11,201 bases of DNA from Euryarchaeota archaeon UBA10 (GCA_002498185.1 DAGO01000005.1:9088-20288); one strand, 5' to 3'; shown: positions 1-7,261, numbered from the stretch's first letter. Translations and numbers: made by a program. Notes: generated by a model from the letters alone, not told the origin.

Positions 1-287
1 ATCTTGGCTAATTTGGAGATGTTCCTGGCTTTGGTGGGGGCAAGTCCTACTTCACGAATCATCTCCTGAATATGGCTTACTTCCAAGGTTGCCATTCTCG
101 CAGCATCAGGTCCATGACGGAATAATTCCGGCGTAACTTCGTTCACCTTTTTGTCAGTAGTCTGGGCACTCATAAGTACTGCAATAAGTAACTGAAATGG
201 ATTTTCATGGTCTAGAGGAACTGGAGTTTCTGGATATAGCTCTTCAAGCATTTGCAAAATCTTCGCAGCTTTTTCCGAGCGCTTCAC
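1..287 (-). CDS. nth: Endonuclease III (Nth), N-terminal part, cut by window edge
   Basis: DNA glycosylase/AP lyase of base excision repair that removes oxidised pyrimidines. Only the first 95 codons are visible. The protein begins V(M)KRSEKAAKILQMLEEL and contains the family's N-terminal helix signature LDHENPFQLLIAVLMSAQTT (about residues 25-44), followed by DKKVNEVTPELF and a helical stretch ending in KARNISKLAK. The helix-hairpin-helix with the catalytic Lys, the catalytic Asp and the Fe-S cysteines would lie beyond base 1, so activity cannot be judged. The start is GTG at 287: an in-frame TAG lies at 308-306, and GAGG sits at a suitable distance upstream. It follows the small membrane-protein gene by 4 bases and is probably co-transcribed with polX, which also serves base repair. 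Confidence 0.93.
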   Translation of the reverse strand, partial: MKRSEKAAKILQMLEELYPETPVPLDHENPFQLLIAVLMSAQTTDKKVNEVTPELFRHGPDAARMATLEVSHIQEMIREVGLAPTKARNISKLAK

Positions 288-291
288 AATA

Positions 292-507
292 TCAGCCTCG
301 ATAATCTACGCCGTATTCTGCTCCATTGGCCCATGCCCACATGAAACCTAGGAAAATAGAACCTAATGGAATTATGTTACAGAAGAATACCACTGATGGT
401 GAGTAGTTGTTCTCACTTGATCCGGTCGCAAGCCATCCTAGATAGCCAATGATTGTACCCGGGAATATCGAAAGAAAACCAATCACAATAGCACGTATGA
501 ATCTCAT
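292..507 (-). CDS. Small two-helix membrane protein inside a repair operon
   Basis: I do not recognise this family. From ATG 507 the product is 71 residues. It has a hydrophobic segment near the N-terminus (FIRAIVIGFLSIFPGTIIGYLGWLA), a polar linker (TGSSENNYSPS) and a second hydrophobic segment (VVFFCNIIPLGSIFLGFMWAW), then a short acidic tail. That suggests two membrane helices with the linker on one side. An in-frame TTG at 519 would add four residues and overlap the polX stop. I prefer ATG 507 because GGGTGA lies just upstream and the gene then starts 4 bases after polX ends. It is followed by nth after 4 bases. Its place between two repair genes implies co-transcription, not a known repair role. 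Confidence 0.72.
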   Translation of the reverse strand: MRFIRAIVIGFLSIFPGTIIGYLGWLATGSSENNYSPSVVFFCNIIPLGSIFLGFMWAWANGAEYGVDYRG

Positions 508-511
508 CCAA

Positions 512-2440
512 TCACCCAAGCCTCGCAGTCATATCTTCTCCACTTAGTGAATTTAGAATATCGTTTTCCTCAAGCCAACCCTTACGGGCAACCATTACAC
601 CATAGTCAATATCTCCTAATCCCTGTATTGAGTGAGCATCAGGGTTGATTACCACTGGTACGCCTAATTCCTTAGCCCGCTTACACAATCGCCAATCCAG
701 GTCTAATCTGTATGGAGATGCATTCAGTTCAACAGCCTTCAGTTTACCTTCTTTGTTAGCTTCAGACATGTGCTCTAGAACAGTATGTAAGTCGACTTCG
801 TATCCGTCTCTTCCCTGCAGGATTCGCCCTGTTGGATGTCCTAATACAGTTGTAGCGGGGTGTTCTAGGCACTTCAACAAATCTTCAGTATTCTGTGCTT
901 CGTCTCTTCCTCTCCAGCGTGTCATGGCGTGTACGCTGGCAACAACATAGTCGATTTGTGATAGAACATCATCGGGATGGTCCAACTTTCCGTCTTCCAA
1001 AATGTCAGACTCTACGCCGCTGAATAAACGGAAATCAACTCCATCATTCTTCCATTCAGCGTTGTACTTCTGCATTGTATTGTGCTGACCGATTAAATCA
1101 TCAGCACTTGCACCATTTGCTATTTGCAAAGTTGGAGAGTGGTCAGCAATTCCCAGCCAACTCCAGCCCATTCTTCTCGCTGCATCAGCCATTTGTTCGA
1201 GGCTTGCTTCACCATCAGAAAGCGTGGTATGATTGTGCAAGGCACCTTTGATGTTTGAAAGAGATATCAATTCAGGAAGATTGTTTGCGGCAGAGGCTTC
1301 CATTTCACCAAGGTCCTCTCTCAATTCAGGAGTAACGTACTGCAAGCCTAAGTGGGCATAGATGTCGGCTTCTTCCACTGCAGGTAGTGAAGTCGCTGCG
1401 GCCTCCAAGCCAGTCAATTCAGTCTCTGGCATCAATCCAAATTCATTCAGTTTCAGGCCCTTGTCCTGAGCGACTTGCCTCATTCTAATGTTGTGTTCTT
1501 TGGAACCGGTGAAGTATGCTAGAGTGTACGGGAAGACGTGTGAAGGAACCAATCTGACCTGAGCGTCGATTGTGCCGCCTGATTCTAGTTGCTCATATGA
1601 TTCGCCACCAATAGCGTCGAGTACGTTTGCATCAAGGTGGCCAAGGCTGAAACCGCCTTCGAAAATAGAGGTATCAAGGATTACAGATACCTTGGAATCA
1701 CCCGCCCCCTTGACATCTGCGATTCCTTTGAGAGAAAGGATTTCATTAGTCACGGACTCAACATCTTCTGGTTTAACGGCCGCTACAATATCCAAATCTC
1801 CAATCGTTTCTCTTCTTCGGCGAGCAGAACCGGCAAGTTCCGCTCTTTCAACACCGGGGAGTTGCTTAATCATTGAGAGGAAGGTCTGCCCGTAGCGTAA
1901 GCCAATGTCAAGCCTCCTTCGGGCAGAGAATCTAGCTAATAGATCGATGCCATCGAGGATTTTTTGCTGGCTTTTTGCACCGAATCCTTTCATCGGAGCC
2001 ACTTCGTTTTTCACGCATACCTCTTGTAAGTCTGCAACTGACATGACTCCCAATTCATCATGCAGCATCTTGATTTTCTTTGGGCCGACACCCGGTATTC
2101 CAAGCATTTCGATTAGTCCTTCGGGTGTACTTTCATGAAGTTCAATCCAGTCATTTGGCCACAACCCTTCTCCTACTGCTTGTGAAATAGCAGAACCGAG
2201 ACCTTTGCCGATTCCTTTGAGTTCGTAAATGTCGCCACTGGCAACTAACTCTCCCAAATCTTGTGATAGTGAACCGATTAGGCGAGACGCATTTTGATAG
2301 GAGCGGGTACGGAACATGTTTGCACCGGAGAGCTCCAGTAGGACCGCCATTTGATGCAATGCTGTGCTAACCTGGTTACGGCTAAAGTATGGCGGCCCAT
2401 TTGCCCGGGGCTTAGCCAGTGTCCAAGATCCCCCTGCCAT
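512..2440 (-). CDS. polX: Family X DNA polymerase with C-terminal PHP domain
   Basis: Predicted gap-filling polymerase with a PHP-type 3'-5' exonuclease, acting in base excision repair. Domains in order: helix-rich 8-kDa/HhH region (about 20-170, with GIGKGLGSAI at 76-85 and GIPGVGPKKI at 114-123); nucleotidyltransferase palm (about 200-335, with AGSARRRRETIGDLDI at 203-218, so Asp215 and Asp217 are present, and YFTGSKEHN at 309-317); PHP domain (about 397-625, with LHNHTTLSDG, ADHS, GVESDILEDG, GHPTGRI, ELNASPYRLDLD and DAHS). The PHP metal motifs look complete. The palm is odd: about 30 extra residues follow SKVSVIL (249-255), and the third catalytic motif reads IDAQVR where the family has VDLR. 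Homology begins near residue 20, so ATG 2440 leaves a short extension; ATG 2350 would cut into helix 1. First gene of the polX/membrane protein/nth operon. Confidence 0.95.
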   Translation of the reverse strand: MAGGSWTLAKPRANGPPYFSRNQVSTALHQMAVLLELSGANMFRTRSYQNASRLIGSLSQDLGELVASGDIYELKGIGKGLGSAISQAVGEGLWPNDWIELHESTPEGLIEMLGIPGVGPKKIKMLHDELGVMSVADLQEVCVKNEVAPMKGFGAKSQQKILDGIDLLARFSARRRLDIGLRYGQTFLSMIKQLPGVERAELAGSARRRRETIGDLDIVAAVKPEDVESVTNEILSLKGIADVKGAGDSKVSVILDTSIFEGGFSLGHLDANVLDAIGGESYEQLESGGTIDAQVRLVPSHVFPYTLAYFTGSKEHNIRMRQVAQDKGLKLNEFGLMPETELTGLEAAATSLPAVEEADIYAHLGLQYVTPELREDLGEMEASAANNLPELISLSNIKGALHNHTTLSDGEASLEQMADAARRMGWSWLGIADHSPTLQIANGASADDLIGQHNTMQKYNAEWKNDGVDFRLFSGVESDILEDGKLDHPDDVLSQIDYVVASVHAMTRWRGRDEAQNTEDLLKCLEHPATTVLGHPTGRILQGRDGYEVDLHTVLEHMSEANKEGKLKAVELNASPYRLDLDWRLCKRAKELGVPVVINPDAHSIQGLGDIDYGVMVARKGWLEENDILNSLSGEDMTARLG

Positions 2441-2490
2441 GATTCTTCCAGTGCGTCTAGGTTCAATAACTCCTGCCTTTTGGCGTAAAC

Positions 2491-2817
2491 ATGGTCGAGA
2501 CCGAAATCATCGAGACTCTCGCCCAATCAATGTGTTTCATCTCGCTTACGGCCTTTATTTTCATTGCAACATTTTCCAGAAATGAGAAGATGGAATTGAT
2601 GGCACAGAACTTCATAATGTTCTCATTGCTCATTACAGCAGGTATACTGTGGTGGTTATCTTCTTCAGGTGGGGAATTATGGGGCTCAAATTACCTTCCC
2701 AAGCCACTTTCAGTGCTTTGTGTAGTTGTAGCAATAGCAGCCCGTTTGAATATCAAAGGCCAAAACGTGTCCTTCGGAGCCAATCCACATAGTATCGGCA
2801 AGAAAGAAGAGGAATAA
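2491..2817 (+). CDS. Hypothetical small membrane protein, probably three helices
   Basis: No family recognised. The 108-residue product has three hydrophobic stretches: SMCFISLTAFIFIATF (about 13-28), NFIMFSLLITAGILWWL (about 40-56) and LSVLCVVVAIAARL (about 73-86). The first loop is charged (SRNEKMELMAQ) and the hydrophilic C-terminal tail ends in KKEEE. No Shine-Dalgarno site precedes ATG 2491. An AT-rich stretch, TTCAATAAC, lies about 25 bases upstream, which would suit leaderless transcription; this is inference. ATG 2530 is an alternative start. The gene is divergent from polX with only 50 bases between starts. Its stop (2815-2817) directly abuts the stop of the convergent NifU-like gene. 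The long open frame with sensible membrane topology makes it a credible gene. Confidence 0.68.
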   Translation: MVETEIIETLAQSMCFISLTAFIFIATFSRNEKMELMAQNFIMFSLLITAGILWWLSSSGGELWGSNYLPKPLSVLCVVVAIAARLNIKGQNVSFGANPHSIGKKEEE

Positions 2818-3147
2818 TCAGATTATTTCCCCTTCAGGTTCTCCGGCTTCATCAGCCATTTTTTGGTCGATGAAAGTGCGCATATATTCAGGCAACTCAC
2901 CATTGACGAAGATGACGTCGTTAACAGTATCCAATTTTTTCAAAGAGTAGTAAATCTGCATTGCAGTCATTGGCGTGGAAGAACAACCAACGCAACCACC
3001 GTCTAGAGAAAGCATGACATTTCCACCAGAAGTATCTATGACATTCACAATACCATCATGGGCGTCTAAAACTTCCTGGACAGGTCCGATTTCTCTCAGG
3101 ACCTCCTCAGCAGTGATTGCCATTACACAACGGGTGTCGTCCCTCAT
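2818..3147 (-). CDS. NifU C-terminal-domain (Nfu-type) Fe-S cluster protein
   Basis: Small Fe-S cluster scaffold or carrier of the Nfu family, cytosolic. The 109-residue product is essentially one NifU C-terminal domain: helix EEVLREIGPVQEVLDAHDG (about 14-32), strands NVIDTSGGNVMLSLDGGC, then the cluster-binding CVGC (Cys52 and Cys55) followed by SSTPMTAMQIYYSLK, matching the family pattern CxxCPxSxxTL in outline with Ser in place of the Pro. Such Nfu proteins bind a [4Fe-4S] cluster between two subunits and hand it to client enzymes (known for the family). The start is uncertain: ATG 3147 has GGTTGAT just upstream, whereas ATG 3123 (MAITAEEVL) begins closer to the domain but has no visible ribosome site. 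It is divergent from the HMA protein and converges head-on with the 2491-2817 gene. Confidence 0.88.
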   Translation of the reverse strand: MRDDTRCVMAITAEEVLREIGPVQEVLDAHDGIVNVIDTSGGNVMLSLDGGCVGCSSTPMTAMQIYYSLKKLDTVNDVIFVNGELPEYMRTFIDQKMADEAGEPEGEII

Positions 3148-3218
3148 CTATCAACCATCGCATTCAAGACCAATACAATGCTGGGCATCATATGGGATTA
3201 TTTTCAAGAGCCGAAATC

Positions 3219-3410
3219 ATGGAATTCAGCGTATCTGGGATGAGTTGTGGAGGATGCGAAGGTAAAATCACCAAAGCATTGAATGAAATTTCAGGCGTGA
3301 AAAAGGTCACGGCATCGGCTTCAGATGGAACTGTAATTGTCAAGGTTAAAGGCGTAGAATCACAAGTGATTTCGGATAAAATTACCAGTGTCGGCTTTGT
3401 AGTGGAATGA
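3219..3410 (+). CDS. HMA-domain heavy-metal-binding protein (CopZ-like)
   Basis: A 63-residue protein consisting of one heavy-metal-associated domain with the ferredoxin-like beta-alpha-beta-beta-alpha-beta order. The metal site is GMSCGGC, with Cys10 and Cys13, followed by the helix EGKITKALNEISGVKKV and the strand GTVIVKVKG. Proteins of this type bind Cu(I) or another soft metal and pass it to P-type ATPases or target proteins; which metal applies here cannot be told. The start ATG 3219 begins exactly at the first strand (MEFSVSGM). The frame stays open upstream to 3117, but that extension overlaps the NifU-like gene, does not resemble the domain and is rejected. No metal ATPase gene is visible nearby. 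AT-rich sequence (GATTATTTT) lies about 20 bases upstream. Confidence 0.9.
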   Translation: MEFSVSGMSCGGCEGKITKALNEISGVKKVTASASDGTVIVKVKGVESQVISDKITSVGFVVE

Positions 3411-3438
3411 AGCAAAAACGCCTTACGCCGTAGTTTTT

Positions 3439-3456
3439 CATAGGGATGTCCTTATG
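3439..3456 (+). other. Short hairpin in the leader region of hppA
   Basis: CATAGGG, loop ATGT, CCTTATG: a 7-bp stem with one G-T wobble, 37 bases before the hppA start and shortly after a T5 tract at 3433-3437. It could mark the end of the HMA transcript or lie in the hppA promoter or leader. Short stems arise by chance, so the role is open. Confidence 0.3.
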
Positions 3457-3492
3457 AAGGGGAGGTAGGTCGGCGGCCAGCAGGTGTATTTT

Positions 3493-5568
3493 ATGGACAT
3501 CGAGATAATGGCAGCCGGAGCAGCATTAGTTGGACTAATTGTTGCTTTTGTGTTATACAAAAAGAACGATAGCATTGAAATTGAAGACAAGAAGGTAGCT
3601 GAGATTACTCAGGAAATTCAGGATGGCGCAATGGCTTTCCTGTATGCTGAGTACAAGATTCTCTCAATATTCGTCGTAATTGTTGCAGGGTTACTGTACT
3701 ACGATACTGGCGACATCTACACTCCTGGAGCATTCCTAGCAGGTGCTGTCGCAAGCGTACTAGCAGGATTCTCTGGTATGAGGGCAGCAACTTCCGCTAA
3801 CGGAAGAACTGCAATGGCTGCAAAGAGCGGTGGACAACCTGCTGCACTTGCTGTATCATACAACGGTGGTGCAGTCATGGGATTGTCAGTCGGTGGACTT
3901 GGTCTACTCGGTATCTCATTGATTGCATACTGGCTAAGTTCTGGAGAAACATCTCACATCGAGTCCGCTGCTGGATTCGGTATGGGTGCTTCTTCAATTG
4001 CACTATTCGCAAGAGTCGGTGGCGGTATTTACACCAAGGCTGCTGACGTTGGTGCAGACCTTGTAGGCAAGGTCGAAGCAGGTATTCCAGAAGACGACCC
4101 AAGAAACCCTGGTGTTATCGCTGACAACGTTGGTGACAACGTCGGTGACGTAGCAGGAATGGGTGCGGACATCTTCGAATCTTTCGTAGGTTCAATCATC
4201 GCTGCAATGATTATTGCTAACGGTGATGGATTCGGTGGAGATAACTTCGGTGGAAGTGCTGAAGATTACATTCTGCTACCTATCCTACTAGGTTTGGTCG
4301 GATATGTTGCTTCTCTAGTTGGTGTGTTCTCAATGACCTTCATGAAGGGAATGAAAGACCCTGCAGCGGCTCTAAGGAACACCACCTTCATCGCAGCAAT
4401 TCTATTCTGGGCAGGTGGTTACCTTGCAATTGACATGCTCAACATGGATGTTGATTCTGATGTAATGCAGGCTGTAATTCTTGGAAGCGTAGTTGGAATT
4501 CTAATCGGTCTGGTAACCGAATACTACACTGGAATTGAACCAGTTATGGGAGTTCCAACAAGAGCTATCCCTCACATTGGTGAGATGTCCAAGACAGGAC
4601 CTGCAACAAACGCAATAGCTGGATTGTCAGTCGGAATGATGTCCACATTTATTCCAATTCTACTAATTGCAGCAGGTATCTTTGGAGCATTCAAGATTGG
4701 TGGCGATGATTTCGGTCTATACAACATTGCAATCGCTGCTATGGGTATGTTAGGTACCGTCGGTGTTACAATGACCGTTGATGCATATGGGCCAGTTGCT
4801 GACAATGCAGGTGGTATTGCGGAAATGGGAGAACTTGGTTCTGAAGTACGTGAAATCACAGACGCACTAGATTCAATCGGTAACACGACTGCAGCAGTCG
4901 GTAAGGGATTCGCAATCGGTTCCGCTGCTCTAACCTCTCTAGCACTATTTGCTGCATACAGTACTGCAGTCACATACGATGAGTTCACTCTAAGTCTTGC
5001 AGATCCATCTGTGGTAATGGGTCTTCTAATCGGTGGCGCTCTACCATTCGTAGTCGCAGCAATGACAATGACCAGTGTCGGAAAGGCAGCTGGAGAAATG
5101 GTTGTTGAAATCCGCAGACAATTCAAAGAGATCGACGGTCTTCTAGAAGGTAAGGAAGGAGTCAAGCCAGACTCTGCAACCTGTGTTGATATCTCAACCA
5201 AGGCTGCATTGAAAGAAATGGTTGCACCTGGTCTTGTAGCAGTATTTGCTCCTGTGGCAGTAGGATACCTATTGGGAGCCTCTGCACTCGGTGGAATGCT
5301 TGCTGGTGCTCTAGTCACAGGTGTTCTACTTGCACTATTCATGGCAAACGCTGGTGGTGCATGGGACAATGCAAAGAAGGCAATCGAGCAAGACCACATT
5401 GAAGGCGCAAAGAAGGGCGATGATGCTCACGATGCTGCTGTTATCGGTGACACAATCGGTGACCCATTCAAGGATACAAGCGGCCCAGCTCTGAACATTC
5501 TAATCAAATTGATGAGCATCGTTGCGGTTGTAATCGCAAGCGGATTGGATGCCGGTTTACTGTTCTGA
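3493..5568 (+). CDS. hppA: K+-dependent-type membrane-bound pyrophosphatase (H+ or Na+ pump)
   Basis: Integral membrane enzyme that hydrolyses pyrophosphate and pumps H+ and/or Na+ across the cytoplasmic membrane. The 691 residues fit the family and are almost wholly hydrophobic helices (about 16 expected). Substrate motifs are intact: DVGADLVGKVE (185-195), DDPRNP (201-206), DNVGDNVGD (211-219) and, near the C-terminus, GDTIGDPFKDTSGPALN. GNTTAAVGKG (463-472) has Ala467 where K+-independent enzymes carry Lys, so the potassium-dependent class is predicted. The membrane Glu229 in DIFES sits at the position used by Na+-pumping and some H+-pumping enzymes, not the shifted plant position. ATG 3493 follows AGGTG by 6 bases; the in-frame GTG at 3484 lies inside that site and is rejected. 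Codon use is strongly biased (GGT, GGA, CTA, ATT), suggesting high expression. Confidence 0.97.
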   Translation: MDIEIMAAGAALVGLIVAFVLYKKNDSIEIEDKKVAEITQEIQDGAMAFLYAEYKILSIFVVIVAGLLYYDTGDIYTPGAFLAGAVASVLAGFSGMRAATSANGRTAMAAKSGGQPAALAVSYNGGAVMGLSVGGLGLLGISLIAYWLSSGETSHIESAAGFGMGASSIALFARVGGGIYTKAADVGADLVGKVEAGIPEDDPRNPGVIADNVGDNVGDVAGMGADIFESFVGSIIAAMIIANGDGFGGDNFGGSAEDYILLPILLGLVGYVASLVGVFSMTFMKGMKDPAAALRNTTFIAAILFWAGGYLAIDMLNMDVDSDVMQAVILGSVVGILIGLVTEYYTGIEPVMGVPTRAIPHIGEMSKTGPATNAIAGLSVGMMSTFIPILLIAAGIFGAFKIGGDDFGLYNIAIAAMGMLGTVGVTMTVDAYGPVADNAGGIAEMGELGSEVREITDALDSIGNTTAAVGKGFAIGSAALTSLALFAAYSTAVTYDEFTLSLADPSVVMGLLIGGALPFVVAAMTMTSVGKAAGEMVVEIRRQFKEIDGLLEGKEGVKPDSATCVDISTKAALKEMVAPGLVAVFAPVAVGYLLGASALGGMLAGALVTGVLLALFMANAGGAWDNAKKAIEQDHIEGAKKGDDAHDAAVIGDTIGDPFKDTSGPALNILIKLMSIVAVVIASGLDAGLLF

Positions 5569-5614
5569 GCAGAAAACCCGCATGCTGAAAAACGACACCG
5601 TTGTGGGTCTAGAC

Positions 5615-6571
5615 ATGCGTGCTTACTTGTTGTCTCTGTTGATGATAACAGTCAGCCTTGCTGGTTGTATCAGTAACGAGGATACCAGTACTGATATCGG
5701 TAATACTACAGAAAATGATTTGGTTTTACCTGAATGGCAAATTGGCGATCAGTGGTTGTACACTTTCATCACTCCACAGTTTGGAGAAGACAGTACCCGC
5801 TTAGTAGTCGCAGACATTCGTGAAGATGATGGTTTATTCATGCTAGGCATCTCCTCGGAGGGAGAGGCTCAAAGGCATGCAGTAATCAACCACAACCCAT
5901 TTTTGGGTAGAGTTACCATGAATGGCTTGTCTGTTTACGAGAATGGCGAGCCTCAACCAGTTTTCAATTTCCCTTGGGAGGTTGGCAACACTTGGGCGTT
6001 CAGACTCTTAGGCCAAGATTGGAGTGCGACTACTGATAATATCTACAATGGAGAAGTCACAGTATCTGCAAGTTCAAGTGAAGGTCACCAACTTAGTTAC
6101 GTCTTTAGTGGTCGCCAGGGTTTCATCATGAGTCTTCTATGGACAGATAATGAGGGTGTAATTAACTTACAAATGAGCCTCATCCAAAAGGATACAGGAT
6201 ATACAGGAGATGTATTCTTCTACCGTGCAGGAGATCTACACGATAACTTGTATGAAGAAAATGATCAGGAAATTTATGATTCATTCTTTGATGATGGCTA
6301 TTCTCCCAATGAAGCATGGGATACTCTAGTTTGGTATCTCGATGTCGAAATCGACGACAAAGGAGGTTCTGGAACATTGACTATAAGCGACCAGCAAGAT
6401 GGCACATCTCCGTTATCAAGAGCTTGGGGCAATGGAGCAACCGAAAAGGGCTCGTTTGGTACTATTCCTTCCAAGACAGGCGAGCATAGAATAACTCTAA
6501 CATTACAAGGTGAAACTTCATTTGTTCATCTCAAAGTCGCAGGCGCACTTGTTCGTTCTTGGACATTGTGA
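5615..6571 (+). CDS. Predicted secreted lipoprotein, unknown function
   Basis: The product (318 residues) starts with MRAYLLSLLMITVSLAGC: a charged start, a hydrophobic core and a lipobox-like LAGC with Cys18 as the predicted lipidated residue. A Ser/Thr/Asp-rich linker follows (ISNEDTSTDIGNTTEND). The remainder is acidic and rich in aromatic residues and beta-forming sequence, with repeated Trp-containing strands (EWQIGDQWLYTF, PWEVGNTWAFRL) and a glycine-rich end (GGSGTLTISDQQDG to VRSWTL), suggesting an extracellular beta fold. I do not recognise the family. The frame stays open upstream to 5549, but only ATG 5615 gives a proper signal peptide, with GGGT just before it. It lies 46 bases after hppA and 9 bases before the hydrolase gene, with which it is probably co-transcribed. 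The exported, acidic nature is visible; any ligand or substrate is unknown. Confidence 0.85.
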   Translation: MRAYLLSLLMITVSLAGCISNEDTSTDIGNTTENDLVLPEWQIGDQWLYTFITPQFGEDSTRLVVADIREDDGLFMLGISSEGEAQRHAVINHNPFLGRVTMNGLSVYENGEPQPVFNFPWEVGNTWAFRLLGQDWSATTDNIYNGEVTVSASSSEGHQLSYVFSGRQGFIMSLLWTDNEGVINLQMSLIQKDTGYTGDVFFYRAGDLHDNLYEENDQEIYDSFFDDGYSPNEAWDTLVWYLDVEIDDKGGSGTLTISDQQDGTSPLSRAWGNGATEKGSFGTIPSKTGEHRITLTLQGETSFVHLKVAGALVRSWTL

Positions 6572-6580
6572 GGTTGCAAC

Positions 6581-7156
6581 ATGCCTACACTTGTCATGAT
6601 GCATGGAATGACAGGTACGTCTGAAATGATGCGGCCATTCGCTGAGAAGATTCTGCCTGAGGGATGGGATTTGTTAGTGCCACAGGCAGAATTTGAGCAT
6701 CCTAATCGTGGCTATACTTGGTGGAGATATGAAGGAGGAGACAATCCAGGACGTAGAATCCTGACTGCCAAGGAGCTATCAGATGTTGATGCTTCTTTGC
6801 TTAAGTTATCGAATATACTCCCTGATGACGAGTTGGTTCTGGGTGGGTTTAGTCAAGGAGGCGCAATGGCCCAAGAACTGCTTCAATTCAATCTCAAAGT
6901 ATTGGGTGTAATTGCCATTGGCACCAGAGCTGTCAGACCTCTAGAATTGAGGGATAGACTCACTGAAATTTCTCCTAGCAAATTGATGTGGATGCATGGT
7001 GAATCTGATCACAGAGTTTCACTAGAAGCTGGCTTAGAGATACCAGAAATTTTCGAAGAATCAGGCTGGAATGTTACTAGGATTCAGCATCACAAAGGGC
7101 ACATGATTCCGATTGAATTTCATGAACAAGTCAAAGAATGGCTAGAAAATCTGTAG
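6581..7156 (+). CDS. Alpha/beta-hydrolase, phospholipase/carboxylesterase type
   Basis: Predicted serine ester hydrolase of the small phospholipase/carboxylesterase (Abhydrolase_2) group, cytosolic because no signal peptide is present. The 191 residues carry the expected parts: first strand and oxyanion region LVMMHGMTGT (4-13), nucleophile elbow GFSQGG (89-94, Ser91), GESDHRV with Asp143 after the sixth strand, and HKGHMI with His174 near the end. Length matches the family (about 200-220) with a small lid region (PNRGYTWWRYEGGDNPGRR). The natural ester cannot be predicted. GAGGT lies 6 bases before ATG 6581. It follows the lipoprotein gene by 9 bases, so they probably form one transcript; whether the hydrolase acts on lipids connected with that protein is speculation. 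An AT-rich palindrome lies right after the stop codon. Confidence 0.92.
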   Translation: MPTLVMMHGMTGTSEMMRPFAEKILPEGWDLLVPQAEFEHPNRGYTWWRYEGGDNPGRRILTAKELSDVDASLLKLSNILPDDELVLGGFSQGGAMAQELLQFNLKVLGVIAIGTRAVRPLELRDRLTEISPSKLMWMHGESDHRVSLEAGLEIPEIFEESGWNVTRIQHHKGHMIPIEFHEQVKEWLENL

Positions 7157-7165
7157 CAAAAAAAC

Positions 7166-7191
7166 CAATTGAAAAATTAATTTTTCAATTG
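7166..7191. repeat. Perfect 26-base AT-rich palindrome after the hydrolase gene
   Basis: Arms CAATTGAAAAATT and AATTTTTCAATTG are exact reverse complements, with no mismatch and no spacer. It begins 9 bases after the hydrolase stop. As RNA it could form an 11-bp stem with a UUAA loop containing a U5 run, so it may act as a terminator. As DNA it could be an operator for a dimeric regulator upstream of the sugar kinase gene, 70 bases further on. The sequence alone does not decide. Confidence 0.75.
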
Positions 7192-7232
7192 AGAAAATCA
7201 AAGGATAAAATGTATTCAATTTAGGGGTAGAT

Positions 7233-7247
7233 GCCATAAGTTATGGC
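7233..7247. promoter_or_regulatory. Operator-like palindrome just upstream of the sugar kinase
   Basis: GCCATAA-G-TTATGGC is a perfect inverted repeat with 7-base arms and a single central base, ending 14 bases before ATG 7262. An AT-rich box, ATAAAATG (7205-7212), lies about 25 bases upstream, where an archaeal TATA box would stand if transcription began near 7233. The palindrome would then cover the transcription start and early leader, a usual place for a repressor site. Promoter and operator roles are inferred. Confidence 0.45.
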
Positions 7248-7261
7248 TGATTAGCCAAACC

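Noticed and set aside
2278..2526. Minus-strand frame overlapping the start of polX
   Set aside because: Its first third reads like a plausible peptide, but the rest overlaps polX in another frame, where polX has clear homology from about residue 20. No motif or ribosome site supports it.
3117..3218. N-terminal extension of the HMA protein
   Set aside because: The added 34 residues do not resemble the domain, overlap the start of the NifU-like gene and would remove the space needed for divergent promoters.
4572..5399. Long minus-strand open frame of 275 codons opposite hppA
   Set aside because: It lies wholly antisense to an unmistakable pyrophosphatase and its Ala/Pro/Ser/Ile-rich product is what the strong codon bias of that gene gives on the other strand.
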